From Aquiluna sp. (GTDB lineage Bacteria; Actinomycetota; Actinomycetes; Actinomycetales; Microbacteriaceae): a DNA stretch of 64,000 nt. Both the position numbers and the translations under genes were made by a program. Below the pieces are notes generated by a model, which saw only the letters and a program-made list of their open reading frames with translations, made no database searches and had not been told where the DNA came from. Shown here piece by piece: positions 55,905 through 64,000 of this stretch (position 1 is its first letter; every line of letters begins with the position of its first letter). The stretch is from contig JAGYIJ010000002.1 in NCBI GenBank assembly GCA_018402685.1, positions 496,001-560,000 of the forward strand. Reading direction: 5' to 3'.

Positions 55905-55910
55905 TAGAGT
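55905..55910 (+). promoter_or_regulatory. -10 element of the small membrane protein gene
   Basis: TAGAGT ends 6 nt before ATG 55917, with no Shine-Dalgarno sequence. Confidence 0.45.
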
Positions 55911-55916
55911 TGTCTG

Positions 55917-56156
55917 ATGGCGCAATCATCCCAAAGACCTCAGATTGAGACCATCTTGGCCTACATGGCGGTGGGCGTGACGCTGGTTTCGATTCTCTCG
56001 ATTATGGCAACCCTCATAATCAGCGCAACAGGTTCGATTGAGATACCCGTGATCTTGGCGCAGCTGCCACTAATCGGTTTGCCAATTGGGTTTGTGCTGA
56101 TCATGGCGATGCTGATCACCGGAATCATCAGGCGCTCTAAGCAGAATCGAGATTAG
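55917..56156 (+). CDS. small two-helix membrane protein
   Basis: The 79-residue protein has two hydrophobic helices (about 15-36 and 43-68) and a basic C-terminus (IRRSKQNRD). I recognise no family; a gene of this kind often precedes the XPB helicase pair in this lineage. Its TAG overlaps the GTG of the next gene (TAGTG), so the two are coupled. Confidence 0.7.
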   Translation: MAQSSQRPQIETILAYMAVGVTLVSILSIMATLIISATGSIEIPVILAQLPLIGLPIGFVLIMAMLITGIIRRSKQNRD

Positions 56157-57757
56157 TGTCCTCACTACTGGAGCTATCCAAGGACCTTGCAACGCGAAGC
56201 GCTGATGAGCTGCGCGAACTAGTTTCCAAAAGCGCCTCTGCCACCCAGGGCTGCAATGACCTACTCGATCTTTCAAGACTCTTGCTATCGCGTCGAGAAC
56301 TCGAGATCAGAATCCGATCTCTGAGCGCCAAAGAGCTTGCCAACCTTAGAAACTCCAAGCCCTCCAAGTTTCTAAAGCAGCTCGCCCTCTCAGGGGATCA
56401 GGTCTTCGAGGAGGCTGTGGCCTTGGCGCAAGAGCTCGAGCCGATCCCTCACAAACCAAACCTCAGCCATGGCAACTCGCTCTCTGCCTATGAGACCATG
56501 CTCTGCATCACCGAGTTGCTGTTTGCTTGCGAGCGCCACTGGCTGGGAGTGATTCGAGCCGGTATCCGCAGTCAGGACGCCAAGGAGATTGCCCTCAAGC
56601 TCAAGGTGACACCCAAAGAGGTTCAGCAACGCTTCCAGCTCGCAATGCGAGCTGGGTTGGTTACTAGCCAGCATGAGCGCTGGGTGGCAACCGAGGCAGG
56701 TCTTAGCTGGTTGGAACTCGATCGCGAGCAAGCCTGGCTCGCTCTTGCGACTCCGCTTTGGAAACTGCCAGAGATTAGCTTCACCAAGGGCAATGTTTCA
56801 GAACAGCTGCTGAGTGCCTATCCACTGATTGACCTTGGCAGCTTGGAGCTGTTGGAGTTTGGAGCATTCCTTGGGCTACTAGATGGCGAAGATGTCCTAG
56901 CGCCACTAACCAAGAGCGATCTTGCATCGAGCGCTAAGGCGGTAATCAAGGAATTGCCCAAGGCCGAAGAGCGATTGATCGTGCAGGGGGATTTGAGCAT
57001 TATTTGTCCCGGGCCACTCTCCCCCGCACTGCATCGCCAATTGGATTCCTTCGCCGACAGCGAGGACCTCGGGCTTGCCGCGAGGTTCCGAATCTCAAAC
57101 CTCACCCTCTCGCACGCCCTCGAAATTGGCATGCAGCTAACCGATGTCGAGGCCGTTTTGAAAAAGCTCAGCGGCAAGGAGTTGCCGCAACCGGTGCAGT
57201 ATTTGTTTGAGGAGGTCAAAAAGCGATTTGGCCAACTCAAGGTCCTCATTGGTGAAACAGGAACGATCGTGGAGTCCTCCGACACCATCTTGATCACCCA
57301 GATAGCAAACGAGTCAAAGCTCGCAGGTCTAATGCTAAAGCCAATTGCGCAAGGGCAACTTGCCTCCCGGCTCGATGCCGAGCTGATCTATTTCAACCTC
57401 AGAGACGCCGGGTATCAAGCGGTCATGTTTGCAAATGGCAAGGTGGTCTCCCCGAGGTTTAGAAACTTCCAGGCCGCTCCAGAGAAGACCGGTGATGACC
57501 TTTTGGAGCTATGTGAAAAGCTGCTTTCTGGCACCAATGTTGAGATGCAGGAAAACGACATCCTCCGTCAGCTGCAGTTTGCCCTGAAGAACAAACTGCT
57601 CGTGAAACTCAGGGTCGAATTGCAAGATGGCTCGGAGCAGGAGTTTGAATTAGCCCCGCTAGGGATATCGGCAAACCGACTGCGTGGCAAAGACACCGAG
57701 AAAGAAGCTGAGCGAACTCTGCCAATTTCCAGGATTCGCGGAGTGCTGCTGGTTTAA
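56156..57757 (+). CDS. helicase-associated protein (XPB-partner, Helicase_C_3-like)
   Basis: The 533-residue protein lacks ATPase motifs. Its C-terminal third (GTIVESSDTILITQIANESK, RDAGYQAVMFANGK) resembles the XPB/Ssl2 damage-recognition-like helicase-associated domain. It lies directly before the XPB gene, an arrangement conserved in Actinobacteria. It probably assists XPB in DNA repair, by inference. The start is GTG 56156. Confidence 0.82.
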   Translation: MSSLLELSKDLATRSADELRELVSKSASATQGCNDLLDLSRLLLSRRELEIRIRSLSAKELANLRNSKPSKFLKQLALSGDQVFEEAVALAQELEPIPHKPNLSHGNSLSAYETMLCITELLFACERHWLGVIRAGIRSQDAKEIALKLKVTPKEVQQRFQLAMRAGLVTSQHERWVATEAGLSWLELDREQAWLALATPLWKLPEISFTKGNVSEQLLSAYPLIDLGSLELLEFGAFLGLLDGEDVLAPLTKSDLASSAKAVIKELPKAEERLIVQGDLSIICPGPLSPALHRQLDSFADSEDLGLAARFRISNLTLSHALEIGMQLTDVEAVLKKLSGKELPQPVQYLFEEVKKRFGQLKVLIGETGTIVESSDTILITQIANESKLAGLMLKPIAQGQLASRLDAELIYFNLRDAGYQAVMFANGKVVSPRFRNFQAAPEKTGDDLLELCEKLLSGTNVEMQENDILRQLQFALKNKLLVKLRVELQDGSEQEFELAPLGISANRLRGKDTEKEAERTLPISRIRGVLLV

Positions 57758-57760
57758 GCT
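57755..57760 (+). promoter_or_regulatory. -10 of XPB gene formed by the upstream stop codon
   Basis: TAAGCT ends 6 nt before ATG 57767; its TAA is the stop codon of the preceding gene. Confidence 0.45.
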
Positions 57761-57766
57761 ATTGGG

Positions 57767-59392
57767 ATGTCTGGTCCCCTTATCGTGCAGTCCGATCGCA
57801 CGGTTTTGCTTGAGACCGACCACCCCGATGCTCAGGATGCTCGCCACGAATTAGCGATCTTTGCCGAGCTTGAGCGAGCACCAGAACACATTCACACCTA
57901 CCGCATCACCAAGCTCGGTCTGTGGAATGCCAGGGCCGCAGGGCACGATGCCAACTACATTCTCGAGGGCTTGAGAAAGTATTCGAAGTTTCCACTTCCC
58001 CCGCTAGTTGAAGCAGAAATCGAAAGCACGATTGCGCGCTTTGGCAAGCTCACCATTGAGCGAGACGAGCAAGGGCTTTTGCTCAGCTCAGATTCGATTG
58101 CGGTTTTGACCGAGGTCGGGTCCAACAAAAAGATTCAGGAGCTTTTAGAGGGCCGCGAAGAAGCCGGCTACCGCGTTCGCGACTGGGCCCGCGGTCAACT
58201 AAAACAGCAGCTCCTAAAACTTGGTTGGCCCGCCCAGGACAATGCCGGCTACACCCCCGGCACCCCGCACGAGATTGACTTGGCAACCAACGGCTGGGCT
58301 CCAAGGCAGTACCAATTGGATGCGGTGGCAAAGTTTGTCGAGGGCGGATCGGGTGTTGTGGTTTTGCCCTGCGGTGCTGGAAAGACAATCGTTGGTGCTG
58401 CCGCGATGGCCCAGGTCAAAACCAACACCCTGATTTTGGTAACCAACACCGTTGCCGCCAGACAGTGGCGCGATGAGCTTTTGGCAAAGACCTCGCTGAC
58501 CGAGGATGAGATTGCGGAGTACTCCGGGTCTTCCAAGGAATTGGCACCGGTGACAATTGCGACCTATCAGATATTGACCACCAAGAAAAAGGGTGAGTTT
58601 TTACACCTCGCACTTCTGAATGCTCGCGACTGGGGCCTGATTCTCTATGACGAGGTTCACCTATTGCCGGCACCTATTTTTAAGATGACCGCAGATCTGC
58701 AAGCGCGCAGGAGGCTGGGTTTGACCGCGACCCTGGTTCGTGAAGATGGCAGAGAGTCCGATGTCTTTTCCTTGATTGGACCCAAGAGATTCGATGCTCC
58801 TTGGAAAGAGATCGAGCAGCAGGGCTACATCGCACCGGCCAAGTGCTACGAGGTGAGAGCGATGCTCCCAGATGATGAGCGCATGGACTACGCGATTGCG
58901 GATTCCGATGGCCGGTTCAGAATCGCCTCCACCGCCAAGGCAAAACTTGCCATCATGAGACGGATCCTGAAAAAGCACGAGGGTGAACCGACTTTGATTA
59001 TTGGGCAGTACTTGGACCAAATCGCAGAGGTCGCAGAGGCTCTGGGGGTTCCAAAGCTCACCGGCGAGACGCCGGTGGATGAGCGCGAGGTGCTGTTCAA
59101 GAAATTCAGAAGCGGGGAGATTAGCGCCCTGGTGGTTTCCAAGGTTGCGAATTTCTCGGTTGACCTCCCCGAGGCATCGGTTGCGATTCAGATCTCTGGA
59201 GCGTTTGGGTCCAGGCAAGAAGAGGCTCAGCGGTTGGGACGATTGCTTCGCCCCAAGGAGGACGGTCGCTCGGCAGCGTTCTACACAATCGTTTCGAAAG
59301 ACACGGTCGAGCAGGACTTCGCCCAAAACCGACAAAGGTTCCTAGCGGAGCAGGGTTACTCCTACGAAATCATGGACGACAACGAGATCTAG
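57767..59392 (+). CDS. XPB/Ssl2-type DNA repair helicase
   Basis: The 541-residue SF2 helicase is of the type shared by eukaryotic XPB and Actinobacteria. An N-terminal XPB region (about 1-150) precedes PRQYQLDAV (Q-like), Walker A PCGAGKTIVG at 201-210, the DEVH box at 295-298, motif VI QRLGRLLRPKEDGRSA, and the thumb-like insert. It unwinds DNA 3'-5' in mycobacteria. ATG 57767. Confidence 0.95.
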   Translation: MSGPLIVQSDRTVLLETDHPDAQDARHELAIFAELERAPEHIHTYRITKLGLWNARAAGHDANYILEGLRKYSKFPLPPLVEAEIESTIARFGKLTIERDEQGLLLSSDSIAVLTEVGSNKKIQELLEGREEAGYRVRDWARGQLKQQLLKLGWPAQDNAGYTPGTPHEIDLATNGWAPRQYQLDAVAKFVEGGSGVVVLPCGAGKTIVGAAAMAQVKTNTLILVTNTVAARQWRDELLAKTSLTEDEIAEYSGSSKELAPVTIATYQILTTKKKGEFLHLALLNARDWGLILYDEVHLLPAPIFKMTADLQARRRLGLTATLVREDGRESDVFSLIGPKRFDAPWKEIEQQGYIAPAKCYEVRAMLPDDERMDYAIADSDGRFRIASTAKAKLAIMRRILKKHEGEPTLIIGQYLDQIAEVAEALGVPKLTGETPVDEREVLFKKFRSGEISALVVSKVANFSVDLPEASVAIQISGAFGSRQEEAQRLGRLLRPKEDGRSAAFYTIVSKDTVEQDFAQNRQRFLAEQGYSYEIMDDNEI

Positions 59393-59443
59393 CTCTTTTC
59401 CCTCTTTACAGCCCGTTTACAGTTAGTTCTCAGGAAACTATCG

Positions 59444-59449
59444 CAAACT
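59444..59449 (+). promoter_or_regulatory. possible -10 of the two-component operon
   Basis: CAAACT ends 6 nt before ATG 59456 with no Shine-Dalgarno sequence. The first base departs from consensus, as in hisS. Confidence 0.35.
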
Positions 59450-59455
59450 CAGAGC

Positions 59456-60149
59456 ATGGAAAGCCTAAAAGTTCTAGTTGTAGACGATGAACCAAACATT
59501 CGTGACCTTCTCTCGGCAAGCCTGCGCTTCGCCGGACACCAGGTGAGCGTTAGCCCAAACGGCAACGACGCCATCAACAAGATCGTTGAACTCCAGCCCG
59601 ATATCGTGCTGCTAGATGTCATGCTTCCGGACATCTCGGGATTCGGAGTGACCAAAAAGATTCGCGGCATGGGCATTGAAACCCCAATCCTGTTTTTGAC
59701 CGCACGGGATGACACCGAGGACAAGGTTGCCGGCCTCACCGTTGGCGGCGATGACTATGTCACCAAGCCCTTTAGCCTTGACGAGATCATGGCCAGAATC
59801 TCCGCGATCATGCGCCGTACCGGCAAGGATGCGGCCCCGGGCTCGGTAATCCGAGTCGGCGAACTCGAGATCAACGAGGACGCTCACGATGTGAGCGTGA
59901 ATGGCGAATTGGTTGACCTCTCCCCCACCGAGTATCAGCTCTTGCGCTACCTGGCAACAAACCCGAACCGGGTTTTGACCAAGGCGCAGATTCTGGATCA
60001 CGTTTGGGAATATGACTTCAATGGTGAGATGGGTATTGTCGAGAGCTATGTCAGCTACCTGCAGCAAGAAGTTGGACCCAATCTCCTCTGAACCGCTCAT
60101 CGTCACCAAGCGTGGCGTTGGCTACATGCTCAAGGGGCCCAAGGGCTAA
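59456..60149 (+). CDS. OmpR/PhoB-type response regulator, frameshifted
   Basis: A receiver domain (phospho-acceptor D54 in LLDVMLPD, K in YVTKPFSL) is joined to a winged-helix DNA-binding domain (LSPTEYQLLRYLATNPNRV). As sequenced it ends early at 60091; removing one A (ctgcagcaag to ctgcgcaag, about 60061-60064) gives SYLRKKLDPISSEPL and VTKRGVGYMLKGPKG, 230 residues. It resembles the MprA/TrcR group. The kinase follows 3 bp later. Confidence 0.93.
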
Positions 60150-60152
60150 GTC

Positions 60153-61643
60153 TTGAAGCAGAAATTCTTAGCAGCCTGGGAGAAGATTTCCCTCAGGGCC
60201 AAACTAACCACTTTGTCGGTTGGCTTGATTGGTCTTTTGCTAAGTGTCTCGAGCGCCGGAACCGTCGCGCTGTTATCCACCTACCTGCAGCAAAACACCG
60301 ACACCCTTTTGACCACCACTGCAAATCAGCTGCGCGATGAGAATCCGCTTGGGCTAGAGCGCAGAGTTGCCTCCGGCGCTCTCGCGCTCCCTTCGTTGCC
60401 AAGCGATTACTACATCGCAATTTTGGATGCCGAGGGCAATCAGTTTCTTGGTTTGGTTTCGTCCACCGGTGGTGGTAGGGAACTACCCAACTTTGAAACC
60501 CTAACTCTTGATAGGGTCATCGAGCTTGGCGGGCTACCCTTTGACGCCGAGGTCAGCGGATCCCGAGGTGAGAGCGATTGGCGCATCGTCGCCCTACCGC
60601 TATCAAGAGCAAATGGCTCGGTGGTCGTAGCGCTACCCACCAGTTCTAACCGCCAGATCATCGCCGAATACGGCGTGATTGGTGCGAGGTTTGGAATCTT
60701 CCTGCTGACTCTCTCCGGCCTCAGTATCTGGCTCACCATCACCTCTGCCCTCAGGCCGCTGAAAGAGGTTGAGAGGACCAGTGAGGCCATCCAGAGTGGC
60801 AAGTTCTCCTCACGTCTGGTGGAGCGAGATCCAAAGACCGAGATCGGTAGGCTCAACCGGGCCTTGAACTCGATGCTTGATTCGATCGAGGGCGCGGTTC
60901 GAGGCAGAGACAAAACCCTGACGCAAATGCGCAGGTTCGTCTCAGACGCCAGCCACGAACTCAGAACTCCGCTGGTGACTGTTCGCGGCTATGCCGAGCT
61001 CTATCGCATGGGAGCAATAAAAAGCAAAAAGACCTAAACGAGGCCATGCAGCGCATCGAATCAGAAGCCATTCGAATGACCGGGTTGGTCGAATCACTTC
61101 TCACCCTGACCCGCATGGACGAAATCGGAAACCTAAAACTTAGAGAGCAAGACCTCTCGGAGATTGCGAGTGCGGTGGTGAAAGACGCCTCCGTTGCAAA
61201 CCCCAAGGTTCGATTCCTGACCCAAAGTTCAACCTCAGCAAAAGCAAACGTCGATGGCGATCGCATCAAGCAGGTGCTGACGAACTTGGTAAATAACGCC
61301 GGGCGATTCTCACCCGATGACTCTGAGGTTCAAGTTGCAGTCTCGAGTGCAAATGGCAAACACAGGCTCGAGGTCATTGACCACGGCGAGGGCATCCCAG
61401 AGATGCTCAGAGACAAAGTCTTTGACCGCTTCTATCGAGCCGACAGCTCTCGCAATCGTGAAACCGGAGGTTCTGGTTTGGGGCTTGGCGATTGCCAAGT
61501 CAATCGTCAGCGCTCACGAGGGCCAAATTTGGATCGAAGAGACCGAAGGCGGCGGCGCAACATTCGTAATCGAGTTACCCACAAAGGGCCCCGAGGTCGA
61601 GTTATCCACAGCTTCAATCAAGACGGTCACCGAGAGCGAGTAA
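60153..61643 (+). CDS. sensor histidine kinase, two frameshifts
   Basis: The kinase has two transmembrane segments (about 22-48 and 172-195) enclosing an outer sensor domain, a HAMP domain, the H-box [12 protein letters not shown]-box [10 protein letters not shown] and G-box GGSGLGLAIAKS. One A is missing in the run 61026-61030 ([14 protein letters not shown]), and one G is extra at 61487-61489 ([16 protein letters not shown]). Corrected length is 496. TTG 60153 is the start. The signal is unknown. Confidence 0.92.
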
Positions 61644-61661
61644 TTCAGGCAGGGTTTAGCC

Positions 61662-61949
61662 ATGCCTCAATTCACAGTAGATAGCGAGCGAATCCTCGCA
61701 GCTAACGCCAACATCCAAGGAACCATCTCGCGCCTCCAGCAGGAGGTGACATCCCTGCAAACCCAACTCGGCGGTCTGTCAGATTCCTGGCAGGGCGCCG
61801 CAGCGGTGAGCTTCCAAGAACTCATGGTGCGCTGGCGCACCACATCGGATCAGGTGGAAGCTCAGCTGGGCCAGATCGGCCAGGCCCTGAGCTATGCCGC
61901 CCAGCAGTACTCCGATATCGAATACGCCAACCAAAGGCTGTTTCTCTAG
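61662..61949 (+). CDS. WXG100 family protein (EsxA-like)
   Basis: The 95-residue helical-hairpin protein has the central WXG motif (SDSWQGAAAVSF) and otherwise conserved heptads. It carries no obvious C-terminal YxxxD/E secretion signal, though YSDIEY is near the end. WXG100 proteins are type VII secretion substrates or partners. It sits 18 bp after the kinase gene on the same strand; no EccC or other secretion gene is in the window. Confidence 0.9.
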   Translation: MPQFTVDSERILAANANIQGTISRLQQEVTSLQTQLGGLSDSWQGAAAVSFQELMVRWRTTSDQVEAQLGQIGQALSYAAQQYSDIEYANQRLFL

Positions 61950-61957
61950 GCAACAAA

Positions 61958-61985
61958 AAGGCGGGGTGGTTTCCCACCCCGCCTT
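61958..61985. terminator. bidirectional intrinsic terminator between WXG100 and groL
   Basis: A perfect 12-bp stem (AAGGCGGGGTGG with CCACCCCGCCTT, TTTC loop) is flanked by AAAAA on the left and CTT on the right. On the minus strand it gives GC-rich stem plus TTTTTG, a strong groL terminator. It also serves the convergent WXG100 transcript. Confidence 0.93.
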
Positions 61986-61998
61986 CTTGGTTACTTCT

Positions 61999-63639
<1,641 letters not shown>

Positions 63640-63650
63640 TTAAGACTTGA

Positions 63651-63677
63651 TTAGCACTCGCGGATGTCGAGTGCTAA
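63651..63677. promoter_or_regulatory. CIRCE operator 1 (HrcA site) of groL
   Basis: TTAGCACTC-N9-GAGTGCTAA matches the CIRCE consensus at all 18 arm positions. It overlaps the predicted groL transcription start near 63676. HrcA binds here and represses until heat stress titrates GroE. Confidence 0.95.
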
Positions 63678-63682
63678 CTAAA

Positions 63683-63711
63683 GTTTTAGCACTCTAATGC
63701 TCCGAGTGCAA
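63683..63711 (-). promoter_or_regulatory. groL promoter (-35 TTGCAC, -10 TAAAAC)
   Basis: On the minus strand TTGCAC (63706-63711) and TAAAAC (63683-63688) are 17 bp apart. The -35 and spacer are covered by CIRCE 2 and the start point by CIRCE 1. Confidence 0.7.
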
Positions 63712-63712
63712 G
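63686..63712. promoter_or_regulatory. CIRCE operator 2 of groL, imperfect
   Basis: TTAGCACTC-N9-GAGTGCAAG keeps the CIRCE spacing; the left arm is perfect and the right arm matches 7 of 9. The two operators are 35 bp apart centre to centre. Confidence 0.8.
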
Positions 63713-63713
63713 C

Positions 63714-63753
63714 GAACACCGACCGCATTTCGCGATCGGTGTTCGATTTTTTT
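63714..63753. terminator. hairpin with T-tract on the plus strand, between csp and groL
   Basis: GAACACCGACCGC (63714-63726) pairs with GCGATCGGTGTTC (63732-63744) except one C/A position, followed by ATTTTTTT on the plus strand. On the minus strand, where csp is transcribed, the T-tract would precede the stem. So it looks oriented against csp, yet lies 8 bp after its stop. Confidence 0.5.
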
Positions 63754-63760
63754 GCGGGAT

Positions 63761-63964
63761 CTAGTCGATCGGGTTGACGTTTTCGGCCTGTGGGCCTTTG
63801 TCACCGCTCTTGACGTCGAATTCGACGCGCTGGTTTTCTCTTAGCTCACGGTACCCATTGGACTGAATAGCGGAGAAGTGAACGAATACGTCCGGTCCGC
63901 CGTCCTGAGTGATGAAACCAAAACCCTTTTCAGAGTTGAACCACTTAACGGTTCCTTGTGCCAT
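63761..63964 (-). CDS. CspA-family cold-shock protein
   Basis: This 67-residue single cold-shock domain has RNP1 KGFGFI and RNP2 VFVHF, and ends [11 protein letters not shown]. It is an RNA chaperone that melts structure at low temperature or in fast growth. ATG 63964 has AGGAGC upstream; the leader continues beyond the right edge of the window. Confidence 0.96.
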   Translation of the reverse strand: MAQGTVKWFNSEKGFGFITQDGGPDVFVHFSAIQSNGYRELRENQRVEFDVKSGDKGPQAENVNPID

Positions 63965-64000
63965 TTGTTGCTCCTGTAGCTTGTACCATCCGCGTATGTC

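Overview
The window is 64 kb of chromosomal backbone from an actinobacterium, most likely a small-genome member of the Microbacteriaceae (freshwater Luna/Rhodoluna/Aquiluna type). That placement is inferred from actinobacterial families (DUF4245, DUF4307, DUF501, DUF2530, DUF3027, PhoH2, XPB helicase, O-mannosyltransferase next to rsmI), from gene order shared with other Actinobacteria, from the moderate GC content by eye, and from very tight packing. There is no phage, transposase, integrase, CRISPR array or rRNA. No gap without a gene exceeds 300 bp; the longest gap between established genes is 51993-52273 (281 bp), and it holds a terminator, a palindrome and a possible leader ORF.

Layout. 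1-4.2 kb: typA (cut by the window edge), a small membrane protein behind a CsoR/CstR-like palindrome, a fatty acid desaturase, ychF and an exonuclease. 4.2-7.5 kb: rmuC and a PfkB kinase/class II aldolase pair. 7.5-17.4 kb: ispH, xseAB, DUF4245, carbonic anhydrase, fumC, prepilin peptidase, phoH2, uppS, trhA, DUF4307, greA. 17.4-26 kb: ilvA, htpX, lemA, tRNA-Leu, ndh, DUF501, ftsB, eno, hisS, tetR. 26-43.5 kb: a long, mostly minus-strand housekeeping block (mazG, mfd, pth, rplY, APC permease, prs, glmU, tRNA-Gln, ABC-F, ispE, rsmA, tatD, metG, rsmI) facing a protein O-mannosyltransferase. 43.6-51.4 kb: an epimerase, an Ala/Lys-rich histone-tail-like protein, a RimJ-like acetyltransferase, 5-formyl-THF cyclo-ligase, a FmdB zinc ribbon, a large degenerate helicase/nuclease-fold protein, tRNA-Arg and a fasciclin protein. 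51.4-64 kb: tandem repeats, HNH nuclease, NlpC/P60, DtxR-type regulator, serC, DUF2530, DUF3027, cold-shock proteins, the XPB pair, a two-component system with a WXG100 gene, and groL under two CIRCE operators.

Two properties run through the window. First, 13 genes, most of them normally essential or highly conserved, carry 16 single-base frameshifts: ten insertions, and six deletions that lie in or next to short homopolymers. Restoring one base in each gives full-length proteins and natural gene junctions, so I read them as sequencing or assembly errors and annotate the full spans. Second, many genes at transcription-unit starts lack a Shine-Dalgarno sequence and instead have a -10 hexamer (TANNNT-like) 6-7 nt before the start codon, the architecture of leaderless mRNAs. 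In three tandem pairs the TAA stop of the upstream gene forms the first half of the next gene's -10.

Candidates for something less described are the large pseudo-helicase (no Walker A lysine, no motif II glutamate), the HNH leader region (short ORF with strong ribosome site overlapping a terminator), an array of five 16-bp repeats, a class-I-shaped tRNA with a UAA anticodon, and the stop-codon/promoter fusions.
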